Shown here: in pieces, positions 1 to 7,407 of the stretch
Layout: each line of letters starts with the position of its first letter
How positions within the stretch are numbered: the first letter of the stretch is position 1
Assembly (NCBI GenBank): GCA_002483085.1
Contig: DLHF01000066.1
Location: forward strand, 1-41,462
Source: Ignavibacteria bacterium UBA7675
GTDB lineage: Bacteria; Bacteroidota; Ignavibacteria; Kapaibacteriales; UB7675
Direction: 5' to 3'
Length of the DNA stretch: 41,462 bases
Made by a program: the position numbers and the translations under genes
Notes under the pieces: model-generated
The model's database searches: none
Told to the model about the DNA's origin: nothing
What the model saw: the letters and a program-made list of their open reading frames with translations, nothing else

Positions 1-32
1 CATCTCACCAAGATGGCATCTTTTGTTATATG

Positions 33-914
33 CTACCCGCGCAAAAGAAATAGTATGCTGATATACATAAATACTACTGGTGCGGCAAACAATATACTAT
101 CGAACCTGTCCAAGAGACCGCCATGCCCAGGGATAATCGCAGAGCTGTCTTTAATTCCAGCATCCCGTTTGAGTAAAGATTCAGCAAAGTCTCCTACCTG
201 GCCTACAATCCCAATCAATATGCCCAAGACTATGGCGTGTTCTAATGGTATAATGGGAAGAACAAACTGCGACAGCACGCCAAATGCTGCGGCAGATCCC
301 AAAAGACCGGCAATACCACCTTCCCAAGACTTATTTGGACTAACACGCGGTGCTATTTTGTGCTTTCCGAAAGCCTTACCGACAAAATAGGCCACGGAAT
401 CACACATCCAAATTGCGCCAAACATGAGGAAAACAAGAACCTCACCCCGATAATCAAGAACAATGTTCGGGTCAGGAAATGCGCTCAACCAAGGAGCATG
501 GAACAAGTTCCTTACTCCTATTAGGCTGCCTATGCCAAGTGCAACATACACAACCCCAAAGACTGTGACGGCAGTGTTGATTATCGGATCGGACTTTGCG
601 CGCCACAGTTCGGCTCCCAGAACCCACAGTACCAACGCCATGAAAAACGCAAGCACCGCAAGCGCTGTAATCCCCGCATTGCCGCTCCTTATTGCGCTGT
701 GCAACAGTACCGGGAATATGGCTCCGGCTACTAATCCAGCCATTGCTTGAGGCTGAAACCCCTTGGCACGGCTCATGTCGTAGTATTCTTTCAGAGCAAA
801 AACAGCCAGAAACTCTACAAAAGCGGTAAACCACCAGCCGCCCTGATGTACCAAGAAAAGGATGACAGGTATAGCGATAATTGCAACCAGAACACGGGTC
901 AGAGTATTGCTCAT
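33..914 (-). CDS. cdsA: Phosphatidate cytidylyltransferase
   Basis: Makes CDP-diacylglycerol from phosphatidate and CTP, the precursor of membrane phospholipids, in the inner membrane. The 293-residue product is strongly hydrophobic with about eight membrane segments. Its C-terminal third carries the family signature: SPNKSWEGG, then GQVGDFAESLLKRDAGIKD and PGHGGLLDRFDS, including the Asp residues that bind metal and CTP. Length is normal for the family. The start chosen is the ATG opening MSNTLTRVLV, directly before the first hydrophobic helix. A possible -7 element (TATATTTG on the minus strand, 975-982) lies about 60 bases upstream, but no good -33 element accompanies it. The gene is monocistronic within the window; what follows it lies beyond the left edge. 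Confidence 0.95.
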   Translation of the reverse strand: MSNTLTRVLVAIIAIPVILFLVHQGGWWFTAFVEFLAVFALKEYYDMSRAKGFQPQAMAGLVAGAIFPVLLHSAIRSGNAGITALAVLAFFMALVLWVLGAELWRAKSDPIINTAVTVFGVVYVALGIGSLIGVRNLFHAPWLSAFPDPNIVLDYRGEVLVFLMFGAIWMCDSVAYFVGKAFGKHKIAPRVSPNKSWEGGIAGLLGSAAAFGVLSQFVLPIIPLEHAIVLGILIGIVGQVGDFAESLLKRDAGIKDSSAIIPGHGGLLDRFDSILFAAPVVFMYISILFLLRG

Positions 915-1034
915 AATGTGTACAATGTGAAAAGTAGGGCAATCTGATCAGAACATTTTGTACATAAGAAGCTGCAAATATACCCTTTTTGCCGATTTGA
1001 TTGCCGCCACCTACAGCGCTCTACCACCGAATCG

Positions 1035-1066
1035 TTTGTTCCGCCCATAAAATTCCCCTACCTTTG
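1035..1066 (+). promoter_or_regulatory. Bacteroidota-type promoter
   Basis: TTTG at 1035-1038 and TACCTTTG at 1059-1066 are separated by 20 bases. This matches the -33/-7 promoter used by the primary sigma factor of Bacteroidota (TTTG, 19-21 bases, TAnnTTTG). Transcription would begin near 1073, about 30 bases before the next gene at 1104. Confidence 0.75.
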
Positions 1067-1103
1067 TACCCGGATTTCTTCATTTTATCTACTTCGGCAC
1101 AAT

Positions 1104-1922
1104 ATGGCGATATTTCAACTCTCGGAATCCCAGCCTGCAACGGCTATAACCGGCTTTGAAGCAGAGCAAAGCATCGCGGATTTCGCTCGTATTCTTTCGG
1201 AAAAGAATCTCCCGTTCTCGATTATTACTGATGAGTACTCCGAAGCATTGCTCCCGTATAACAGGCACATTATTGACAGCTTTGAACACATGCCGTTCCC
1301 GGTCGAAGTTGTTGTCGATTTTACCTGGGGACCGTCGCTCTGCGATCTAACCGAAGGAGCGCTGGCTATTGCGCCGAATATCACCATTTTTTCGTCGGCA
1401 ATTATGACTACCGCTACCTATAAACGGATGGTATTCGACGACTCTAATATCATCAATTTTAATGGCTTACCCGGATTATTCCCGCAGTCGACAGTTGTGG
1501 AACTCGCCCCAGCTCTCGATGTCTCGCCGGAAGTTGCTTCATTTGCACAACGCTATTTCCACTCGCTTGGTTTCGCTACAGAAATGGTAGCAGACCGCGT
1601 CGGTATGGTGACGCCACGCGTGCTGTCGATGATTATCAATGAAGCCGCTTTTTGTGTTATGGAAGGCGTGTCGTCGGCAGCCGATATAGATACAGCCATG
1701 AAGCTCGGGACCAATTACCCCAAAGGCCCCTTGGAATGGGCTGATGAAATCGGAATCGACGTGATCGCGGATCTTCTCGAAGGGCTGAAGCTCGAATATT
1801 CACAAGAGCGCTATCGCACCTGCACTCTGCTGAAACAATATGCCCGCGCAGGCCGGACAGGTCGCAAAAGCGGCAGAGGATTCTACTCCTACGATAATAA
1901 AGGGAATAGGCTCGAACTCTAA
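1104..1922 (+). CDS. 3-hydroxyacyl-CoA dehydrogenase-like protein with degenerate NAD domain
   Basis: The C-terminal part (about residues 162-265) is a recognisable 3-hydroxyacyl-CoA dehydrogenase C-terminal domain: DRVGMVTPRVLSMIINEA, then a run ending KLGTNYPKGPLEWADEIG. The first 160 residues occupy the place of the NAD-binding domain, but the GxGxMG loop is absent at the N-terminus. The usual catalytic His of the HFFNP motif aligns with Asn118 (INFNGLP), and the usual Asn of the VNR motif is Pro171. A normal dehydrogenase reaction is therefore unlikely; a structural, regulatory or CoA-binding role is inference. Length, 272 residues, is close to the normal short enzyme (about 280), so this is not a simple truncation. 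It is preceded by a Bacteroidota-type promoter, and its stop codon overlaps the next start by one base, suggesting one transcript. Confidence 0.75.
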   Translation: MAIFQLSESQPATAITGFEAEQSIADFARILSEKNLPFSIITDEYSEALLPYNRHIIDSFEHMPFPVEVVVDFTWGPSLCDLTEGALAIAPNITIFSSAIMTTATYKRMVFDDSNIINFNGLPGLFPQSTVVELAPALDVSPEVASFAQRYFHSLGFATEMVADRVGMVTPRVLSMIINEAAFCVMEGVSSAADIDTAMKLGTNYPKGPLEWADEIGIDVIADLLEGLKLEYSQERYRTCTLLKQYARAGRTGRKSGRGFYSYDNKGNRLEL

Positions 1923-2653
1923 TGGAACGGCGCACCTATACAAAAGAAGATCTCTTGATCTTTTGTGATTTCGACGGCACAATTACCCGACGCGATCTTG
2001 GCGATGAAGTGTTCCGCCAGTATATGCCCATAGGAACACTACAGAGGCAACTGCTGGGAAGAGAGCTTACTATTGATGCCTACTGGCGTAGTCTATGCGC
2101 CGCTCTTCCGGCGACAGCAACCGAAGAGGCTCTTCGCAGCTTTGCGCTGGCCGAAGAAACCGATCCGTACTTTCGCCCCTTTGTGGAGTTCTGTCGGGAA
2201 AACTCAGTTCCTCTGCATGTAGTCAGCGATGGCTTTGATGTGTACATTACGCCGTTGCTCCAGCGCGAAGGAGCCGCCGAGGTTCCGCGCTTCTGCAATC
2301 GCTTAGTATTTGGCCACAATACTCCAGAACCTATTTTTCCGCTTGCCAGTGAATCCTGTAGCTGCTTTTGTGCTTCCTGTAAGCGCAATGCAGTGCTGAG
2401 CGTAAGCGCAACAGATAGTATCATTGTGTTCATAGGCGATGGATACTCCGACTTTTGTGCCGCCGAACACGCCGATGTTATTTTTGCTAAGGCTGCTCTG
2501 GCCGCGCATTGTACTCGCCATAGAATTCCGCACCATCCGTTTCACACGTTTTTTGATGTGCTCCGCATTCTCAAAAAGCTCATCAATGAGCATGCGCTTC
2601 GGCCTCGACACCAGGCTCGACTCAGGCGGAAAGAGGCATTTGAGACCGAGTAA
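1922..2653 (+). CDS. MtnX-like HAD-family phosphatase
   Basis: A haloacid dehalogenase-type phosphatase of subfamily IB. Motif I is FCDFDGTIT, with the nucleophile Asp16 and the acid/base Asp18. A Ser sits in the VVSDGF segment (motif II). The metal-binding motif is GDGYSDFCAAEHAD near residue 175. The closest family is MtnX (2-hydroxy-3-keto-5-methylthiopentenyl-1-phosphate phosphatase) of methionine salvage. The Cys-rich stretch CSCFCASCKR is in the position where MtnX-type proteins carry paired cysteines before the motif-III Lys. No other methionine-salvage gene is visible nearby, so the substrate is uncertain. The gene overlaps the upstream dehydrogenase-like gene by one base (TAATG), indicating translational coupling. 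Confidence 0.8.
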   Translation: MERRTYTKEDLLIFCDFDGTITRRDLGDEVFRQYMPIGTLQRQLLGRELTIDAYWRSLCAALPATATEEALRSFALAEETDPYFRPFVEFCRENSVPLHVVSDGFDVYITPLLQREGAAEVPRFCNRLVFGHNTPEPIFPLASESCSCFCASCKRNAVLSVSATDSIIVFIGDGYSDFCAAEHADVIFAKAALAAHCTRHRIPHHPFHTFFDVLRILKKLINEHALRPRHQARLRRKEAFETE

Positions 2654-2688
2654 GAGTTGCCTACACACGGCAAAATACTCATGTAATA

Positions 2689-2770
2689 CGCGCTTCGGCC
2701 TCTGGCCTGCCTCTCGTCTCTGCACCGCGCGCACATCCGCCGCGTGGTCGTTCGCTCCGTTGTCCGCTCG
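2689..2770 (+). repeat. Dispersed repeat family A, copy 1
   Basis: The gene-free stretch 2654-3112 holds this copy of repeat A: CGCTTCGGCCT, then CTCTGCACCGCGC, then ATCCGCCGCGTG. Related copies lie at 6349, 18791, 19013, 24320 and 30872, always between genes. I see no ORF or clear promoter in the rest of this gap. Confidence 0.6.
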
Positions 2771-3112
2771 TCGTCTCGGCGATAAACTGCAAGCCGGTTC
2801 GTGCAGTCGGCGACAGTTTGTCTTCGCATCATTACCGTAGGAACGGTGCGCGGACGAGCCGATAACAACTATCAGTCGCCGCACATAGCGATGCCCGCGC
2901 TCTATATTATTTTCCTTCACAGATATGCAAGGCAGTCTTCATTATATCAAAACCTCGTTGGCAGCCTGTTGTTCTGCCGCAGACCTCTGCGTATATTGAG
3001 AAAAAATATATAGCATCACGTCCGCCATCATGCACGGCAACCATTTTAAAAACCTGCCAGACCGTTTCGGCGGCATAGGCATTTACTTTCATCCTTTTTT
3101 CCGTACTGTAGA

Positions 3113-3958
3113 ATGAATTCAGCGGAAGTATTGCTTATCTACGCTCTCATGGCAGCTAATATCGGCATGTCAATTGCTGCTTTTCGCGACGATGCCTTGC
3201 TCGATCACTGGAAATTTGAAGTCGATGCTATCCTTGTCCACAAAGAATACTACCGCATAGTGAGCAGCGCGTTCGTGCACGGTGGCGTATTCCACCTCGT
3301 GTTCAATATGATGGCGCTCTACTCCTTTGGTCCGGCAACAGCTATGTACTTTGGCCCGTGGAATTTTATGGGTATTTACCTTTTGTCTATGCTGCTCGCG
3401 AACCTGTTTGCTCTGTATATTCACCGCAATCACGGCGACTACAGTATGGTTGGAGCTTCGGGAGCAATCAGCGGCGTAGTGTTCGCGCTTACAGTGCTCA
3501 TTCCAGACATGCGCATGAGCTTCCTGCTCTTGCCATTTGCACTACCCGCCTGGCTCTTCGGTTTGATCTTCATTCTTTTCTCTATCTACGGCATTAAAGC
3601 ACGGACGGGAAATATTGGCCACGAGGCGCATCTCGGCGGGGCGATAGCAGGTATTCTTATTGCAGTGTTTCTGGAGCCTACCATACTTCAGGTAAATCCC
3701 GGAACAGTAGCGCTGCTGCTGGCACCGTGCGTACTATTTCTCGTACTTATTATTAAATGGCCCGAATATCTTTTAATCGACCGCTTTTTCCGCTATCATG
3801 CTGTGTCCTCTGCCGAACGCTATCGCAATCGCCAGAGCCAGGAAGACAACAACGAGCTCAATCGCCTCCTCGACAAAGTAGCAGACAAGGGCTTAAGCAG
3901 CCTGTCGTGGTTCGAAAAACAACGGCTGAAAAAGCTCTCAAAAAAGACATATAGATAA
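3113..3958 (+). CDS. Rhomboid-family intramembrane serine protease
   Basis: Cleaves transmembrane substrates within the inner membrane. The six-helix rhomboid core occupies roughly residues 5-215. Recognisable active-site features are HLVFNMMALY (oxyanion Asn65), GASGAISG (nucleophile Ser116) and GHEAHLGGAIAG (His173). The catalytic dyad is intact, so the protein should be active. A charged tail follows the last helix (about residues 225-281, ending NRLLDKVADKGLSSLSWFEKQRLKKLSKK). Such a short helical tail is common on rhomboids of the Bacteroidota/Chlorobiota group and is probably cytoplasmic. It stands alone, downstream of a 459-base gap containing a dispersed repeat. No substrate candidate is obvious among its neighbours. 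Confidence 0.92.
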   Translation: MNSAEVLLIYALMAANIGMSIAAFRDDALLDHWKFEVDAILVHKEYYRIVSSAFVHGGVFHLVFNMMALYSFGPATAMYFGPWNFMGIYLLSMLLANLFALYIHRNHGDYSMVGASGAISGVVFALTVLIPDMRMSFLLLPFALPAWLFGLIFILFSIYGIKARTGNIGHEAHLGGAIAGILIAVFLEPTILQVNPGTVALLLAPCVLFLVLIIKWPEYLLIDRFFRYHAVSSAERYRNRQSQEDNNELNRLLDKVADKGLSSLSWFEKQRLKKLSKKTYR

Positions 3959-4053
3959 CATCCCGACAACGCCACGGACATTCGCGGTTGGTTATGTACG
4001 CCGACTTTGTTATTGTGGAAATAGAATTTGATTACGTTAGCCCGGAGAATACT

Positions 4054-5070
4054 ATGGAAAGCGGTACGACATCCAATCTTTCAACATTTCATTTTCTTAC
4101 CCCTGATCTCGCGATTAATCTTGCCGAGAAGGCTCTGGGACAACGCCTACAGAACCTGTGCTGGCCCCTAGCAAGCTATATAAATCGCGTCTATGAGCTG
4201 AAGATGGAAAATGGCGAAAGTGTCGTGGCGAAGTTCTATCGCCCGGGGCGCTGGAGCAAAGCAGCTCTCGACGACGAGCATCAGTTCCTACGAGAGCTCG
4301 CCGATGATGAACTATCAGTAGTTGCCCCACTTCAGCTACCAAACGGCTCGACACTTGCAGAATACGAAGGCACATACTTTGCGCTGTTTCCGCGTAAAGC
4401 CGGGCGAGCTCTCGAAGAGCCTACTTATGACCAATGGGAACAGCTCGGGCGCCTACTTGCGCGGGTTCATGCTATCGGCGCACAGCATCCTGCTGCCGAA
4501 CGCATCACTGTCCATCCGCATCTATCTGCTCGCAACAATATCGAGACAATCCTTTCGCTTACGCCGCCGCCACCCGATCTGGCAAAACAATACGAAAACG
4601 CCGCTTCTGCTATTGTAGATCAAATTGCTCCTATGTTCGAGGGCATGGAGAGTATTCGTATTCACGGCGACTGCCATCGCACCAATATAGTGTCGCGCCC
4701 CGGTGATGCCATGTATATCATTGATTTCGACGATATGGCCATGGGTCCGCCTGTACAAGACCTCTGGATGCTGCTGCCCGGCCATGCCAGCGAGTCGCGT
4801 GCAGAGTTAGAAATGTTTCTGGAAGGCTATGAAACATTCCGCTCGTTCGATAGAAAATCGCTGCGGCTGATTGAACCCCTACGCGCTATGCGCTATATTC
4901 ACTTTACAGCTTGGTGCGCGGTACAAGTGGCCGATGGCGGCTTTTCCCGTATAGCTCCCGACTGGGGAAGTGAAGATTTCTGGCGGCGGGGAATACGCGA
5001 TCTCGAAATGCAGAAAGAAGAAATTCGCGTTACAGCCAACGATGATCCGCTCAAACTCCCCTATTTGTAG
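4054..5070 (+). CDS. srkA: Stress response serine/threonine kinase A
   Basis: A YihE/RdoA-type protein kinase of the aminoglycoside-phosphotransferase fold, linked in E. coli to envelope and oxidative stress tolerance. Sequence landmarks follow E. coli SrkA closely: SYINRVYELK; VAKFYRPGRW with the ATP-binding Lys; HGDCHRTNI (catalytic Asp, near residue 204); the metal-binding IDFDDMAMGPPVQDLWMLLPG; and EPLRAMRYIHFTAW. I chose the ATG at 4054 because GGAG lies seven bases upstream and it gives 338 residues, close to the family's 328. An in-frame start at 3988 would add 22 residues that look non-conserved. The next gene follows after a 67-base spacer holding an inverted repeat with DnaA-box sequence. 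Confidence 0.93.
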   Translation: MESGTTSNLSTFHFLTPDLAINLAEKALGQRLQNLCWPLASYINRVYELKMENGESVVAKFYRPGRWSKAALDDEHQFLRELADDELSVVAPLQLPNGSTLAEYEGTYFALFPRKAGRALEEPTYDQWEQLGRLLARVHAIGAQHPAAERITVHPHLSARNNIETILSLTPPPPDLAKQYENAASAIVDQIAPMFEGMESIRIHGDCHRTNIVSRPGDAMYIIDFDDMAMGPPVQDLWMLLPGHASESRAELEMFLEGYETFRSFDRKSLRLIEPLRAMRYIHFTAWCAVQVADGGFSRIAPDWGSEDFWRRGIRDLEMQKEEIRVTANDDPLKLPYL

Positions 5071-5079
5071 TATTTACAG

Positions 5080-5124
5080 CCAAGTTATCCACATTGGGTG
5101 TGGACAACTTGGCATTTGTCCATA
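5080..5124. promoter_or_regulatory. Inverted repeat with DnaA-box sequences
   Basis: CCAAGTTATCCACA (5080-5093) and TGTGGACAACTTGG (5099-5112) form 14-base arms with one mismatch around a 5-base loop. Each arm contains a DnaA box: a perfect TTATCCACA at 5085-5093 and, inverted, TTGTCCACA at 5099-5107. A weaker TTGTCCATA lies at 5116-5124. The element fills the gap between srkA and the next gene. It could be a DnaA binding site or a terminator hairpin; there is no T-tract after it. Confidence 0.5.
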
Positions 5125-5137
5125 GTTTTCCCCATAT

Positions 5138-5698
5138 ATGGATAGTTGTACAACATTACTGGTTGTTATATCTGGGCCTCCTGCTTCGGGAAAAACTACG
5201 CTCGCCCGTGTTTTATCGGCGCGGTACAACTTGCCTCTTTTTACAAAAGATGACTTTAAAGAAATGATGTTCGACAATGCACTGCCAACAAACCCGGCGG
5301 AATTGCGGTTCTATGGCCAGTGCAGTATCCACTCTTTGCAGATAGTGACACGCCAACTGCTGGCTCACAAAATATCCCACATTATTGAAGCAAATTTCGA
5401 TAGCGCACTGTTTTCACCGTTTATCCGTTGCGTTGAGGCAAACTATGCGTTTCGTTGTCTCCAAATTCAGATGACCTGTTCTCCCGATGTTCTGGAAAAA
5501 CGCTTTGCCGAACGGGCGGGCTCTGCCGAACGACATCCAGGGCATACAGTGCCGAACGTCCATACGGTACATGCTATAAAATCATCTATTACAATAGACA
5601 CGAGTTCCAATGCGGTTGGGCACCACAAGCAATATTTCCGGCAGCTCTCCGATGTATTCCCCGTACAGGACGCACTCAATACGATGGAGTTCTCATGA
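5138..5698 (+). CDS. P-loop kinase-like protein
   Basis: A 186-residue protein of the zeta-toxin/chloramphenicol-phosphotransferase-like P-loop kinase type. The Walker A motif GPPASGKTT is at residues 13-21, directly after the first beta strand (TTLLVVISG). It is followed by PLFTKDDFKEMMFD, where such kinases place substrate-binding acidic residues. A second strand HIIEANFD and the segment LEKRFAERAGSAERHPGH, resembling an Arg-rich lid, complete the fold. Substrate is unknown; it may be a small metabolite. The stop overlaps the start of the AraC-type gene by four bases (ATGA), so the two are made together. The start ATG lies immediately after the DnaA-box inverted repeat; no strong ribosome binding site is seen. 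Confidence 0.75.
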   Translation: MDSCTTLLVVISGPPASGKTTLARVLSARYNLPLFTKDDFKEMMFDNALPTNPAELRFYGQCSIHSLQIVTRQLLAHKISHIIEANFDSALFSPFIRCVEANYAFRCLQIQMTCSPDVLEKRFAERAGSAERHPGHTVPNVHTVHAIKSSITIDTSSNAVGHHKQYFRQLSDVFPVQDALNTMEFS

Positions 5699-6153
5699 TA
5701 TTTCCCGTGTACACAAGCAGCCGCACAATGCGCATTTCAGGCTCTTCGCTGATGCGGCACAGCCTGCCGTTTACCTGTTTCGCCAATCGCCGACAGGATG
5801 TAGCCGGAGTACCCGTGCATCATCCGGCAGTAGGATGTATAAAAGAATACATCGACGAACATTACGCCGAGCCTGTGCGATTGGAAACTTTGGGCCGCAT
5901 TGCCGGGCTCAGCCCATTCCATCTACAGCGAATTTTCCGAGAGAGTGAAGGCCAGTCGCCCAATGAATATTTACAAGACGTTCGTATTCGCAAAGCCGCA
6001 GAACTACTCGACTGCGACACTCCCATCGTAGAAGCAGCGCTGATGACAGGCTTCTACGACCAAAGCCATTTTACTAATGTTTTTCGCAAAGCTACAGGTA
6101 CGACACCCCGGAAATACCGCCGCAAGCGCAAGATTTTACAAGAACGCCCATAG
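5695..6153 (+). CDS. AraC-family HTH regulator, short form
   Basis: A 152-residue protein whose C-terminal ~100 residues form the two-helix-turn-helix DNA-binding domain of AraC/XylS regulators: CIKEYIDEHYAEPVRLETLGRI, SPFHLQRIFRE, then GFYDQSHFTNVFRKATGTTPRKYRR. Typical family members have about 280 residues with a sensor domain. Here only about 45 residues precede the HTH and they resemble no sensor. The start was set at 5695 because its ATGA overlaps the kinase stop. A longer frame back to 5455 would run through the kinase gene and reads as noise. It probably regulates its own operon or a nearby gene; any signal may come through the kinase-like partner (inference). Confidence 0.8.
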   Translation: MIFPVYTSSRTMRISGSSLMRHSLPFTCFANRRQDVAGVPVHHPAVGCIKEYIDEHYAEPVRLETLGRIAGLSPFHLQRIFRESEGQSPNEYLQDVRIRKAAELLDCDTPIVEAALMTGFYDQSHFTNVFRKATGTTPRKYRRKRKILQERP

Positions 6154-6348
6154 CCCCACATCGTAATTTGCCTGTGTTACTATACACATAACTGAAGTTG
6201 TCTACGCAGTGTAATCACGTCATCTGTGGCAACGGGTACCCGCCCGGATCAGGCCGATACGAGCGAGCGCAGCACTACGCAATGCAGAACAGCACTGCCA
6301 AAAGCTACCGGCGCTGTAGTTCCGGCTCTTGCGATGAAGGATGAAAAA

Positions 6349-6410
6349 CACGCGGCGGCTGTGCGGCGCGGTGCAAAGACATAGCTCGCGGGCACAGACA
6401 GAAGCGCAAC
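6349..6410 (-). repeat. Dispersed repeat family A, copy 2
   Basis: Read on the minus strand this gives GCGCTTCTGTCTGTGC, then TTTGCACCGCGCCGCA, then GCCGCCGCGTG, matching family A. It occupies the end of the 299-base gap 6154-6452 before the clpP-like gene. The rest of the gap contains no ORF; GTGGCAACGGGTAC near 6227 may be a decayed family B copy. Confidence 0.5.
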
Positions 6411-6452
6411 ACGACTTATCGCAGACAACACGACGTACCAACAGGAGCACCT

Positions 6453-7019
6453 ATGGCAGACGAAGTATATTTCCAGGAAAAAACAGTAGTTGCAGAGCAA
6501 CTGTTCAAAGCGCGCATTGTAACGATAAGCGGAGAGATCAACCAAGCACTTGCATCGCAAGTGGTAAGCCGGTTGCTCGCACTTTCGGCGGAATCGGACG
6601 ACGACATCCGCATGTTTATCAACTCGCAGGGCGGGCATGTGGAATCGGGCGACACAATCCACGATATTATCAGATTTATCAAGCCCAAAGTACAGATGAT
6701 TGGCACGGGATGGGTAGCCAGCGCCGGAGCGCTCATCTATGTAGCCGTACCTGTAGAGCAGCGCTTTTGCCTTCCCAACACGCGCTTTTTGCTACACCAA
6801 CCTGCTGGACAGACTCATGGTCGAGCAAGCGACATCGAGATTGAAACCAGCGAGATCATGAAAATGCTCAAGCGTCTCAACGCGATATTTGCACGCCAAA
6901 CCGGGCAACCGATAGAAAAAATTGAGGCAGACACACGGCGTAATTTCTGGCTCACAGCACAGGAAGCAAAAGAATACGGCTTGGTAGGCTCGATTATCGA
7001 CAGTGCCAACGAACTATAG
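6453..7019 (+). CDS. ClpP-family protease subunit with Asn in the triad
   Basis: A 188-residue ClpP homologue, the proteolytic subunit of Clp proteases. Landmarks: MFINSQGGHVESGDTIHDII; GTGWVASAGALIY with nucleophile Ser90; RFLLHQPAGQ with His115; and the C-terminal IEADTRRNFWLTAQEAKEYGLVGSI. Aligning the last segment with E. coli ClpP puts Asn164 where the catalytic Asp171 should be. Ser and His are conserved at the correct spacing. The Listeria monocytogenes ClpP1 paralogue is known to have the same Asp-to-Asn change, so this may be an accessory ClpP working with a canonical copy elsewhere. No clpX or tig gene lies next to it. AGGAG at 6442-6446 supports the start. Confidence 0.88.
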   Translation: MADEVYFQEKTVVAEQLFKARIVTISGEINQALASQVVSRLLALSAESDDDIRMFINSQGGHVESGDTIHDIIRFIKPKVQMIGTGWVASAGALIYVAVPVEQRFCLPNTRFLLHQPAGQTHGRASDIEIETSEIMKMLKRLNAIFARQTGQPIEKIEADTRRNFWLTAQEAKEYGLVGSIIDSANEL

Positions 7020-7045
7020 CCCTGTAAAAACTATCTGCGTGCCTG

Positions 7046-7074
7046 TTGCATATCACGCCTTTTTCGTATGTTTG
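7046..7074 (+). promoter_or_regulatory. Probable promoter of the rsgA leader
   Basis: TTG at 7046-7048 and TATGTTTG at 7067-7074, separated by 18 bases, approximate the Bacteroidota TTTG/TAnnTTTG pattern. Initiation near 7081 would give rsgA a leader of about 325 bases. Confidence 0.55.
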
Positions 7075-7120
7075 CCCGTCCGTTCATAATTGTCTCACAC
7101 TTATCAGGAGGGTTCATCCT

Positions 7121-7162
7121 ATGTCTGTAACACTGTCGTCCACCGGAGAGTCCCGGTGTGAA
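7121..7162 (+). CDS. Possible 13-residue leader peptide upstream of rsgA
   Basis: An ATG eight bases after a near-perfect Shine-Dalgarno sequence (AGGAGGG, 7106-7112) opens a short frame, MSVTLSSHRRVPV, ending in TGA. The ribosome binding site is stronger than that of most genes in this window, which is why I list it. A small hairpin, CACCGG/CCGGTG, lies inside the frame near 7143-7159. It could couple translation to expression of rsgA downstream; function is inference and the ORF may be fortuitous. Confidence 0.3.
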
Positions 7163-7278
7163 ACAGGGAAGTAGACCGGCTGAGTCTCGTTTATCGCATT
7201 TCGTGCCTCTTCCGTTCATCCTTCAGGATTCCCTGCTTCTCGTTTCACTCCATTCTCCTTTTCCCCGGATTTCATAAC

Positions 7279-7345
7279 AACGCGGGGCTGCACAGCCGCC
7301 TGCGCGTTATATAACATCCGACCGATGCGCCAAGGGACAGGCGCA
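7279..7345 (+). promoter_or_regulatory. Structured part of the rsgA 5' leader
   Basis: Two hairpins are visible in the 388-base gap before rsgA. The first pairs AACGCG (7279-7284) with CGCGTT (7303-7308), with an inner GGCT/AGCC stem around GCAC. The second pairs TGCGCC (7326-7331) with GGCGCA (7340-7345). Neither is followed by a T-tract. They match no riboswitch I know. Confidence 0.4.
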
Positions 7346-7407
7346 CCAGGCCGCTGCACCCATACATTTCTACCATTCATCTGTTTTTACTTCAGGAGTA
7401 AACTACC

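Noticed and set aside
472..942. 156-residue minus-strand frame overlapping the start of cdsA
   Set aside because: It is an out-of-frame shadow of cdsA with cysteine- and arginine-rich noise and no motif.
5080..5124. Chromosomal origin of replication at the DnaA-box palindrome
   Set aside because: There are only two to three boxes, no AT-rich unwinding region and no dnaA, dnaN or rpmH nearby. A regulatory site or hairpin is more likely.
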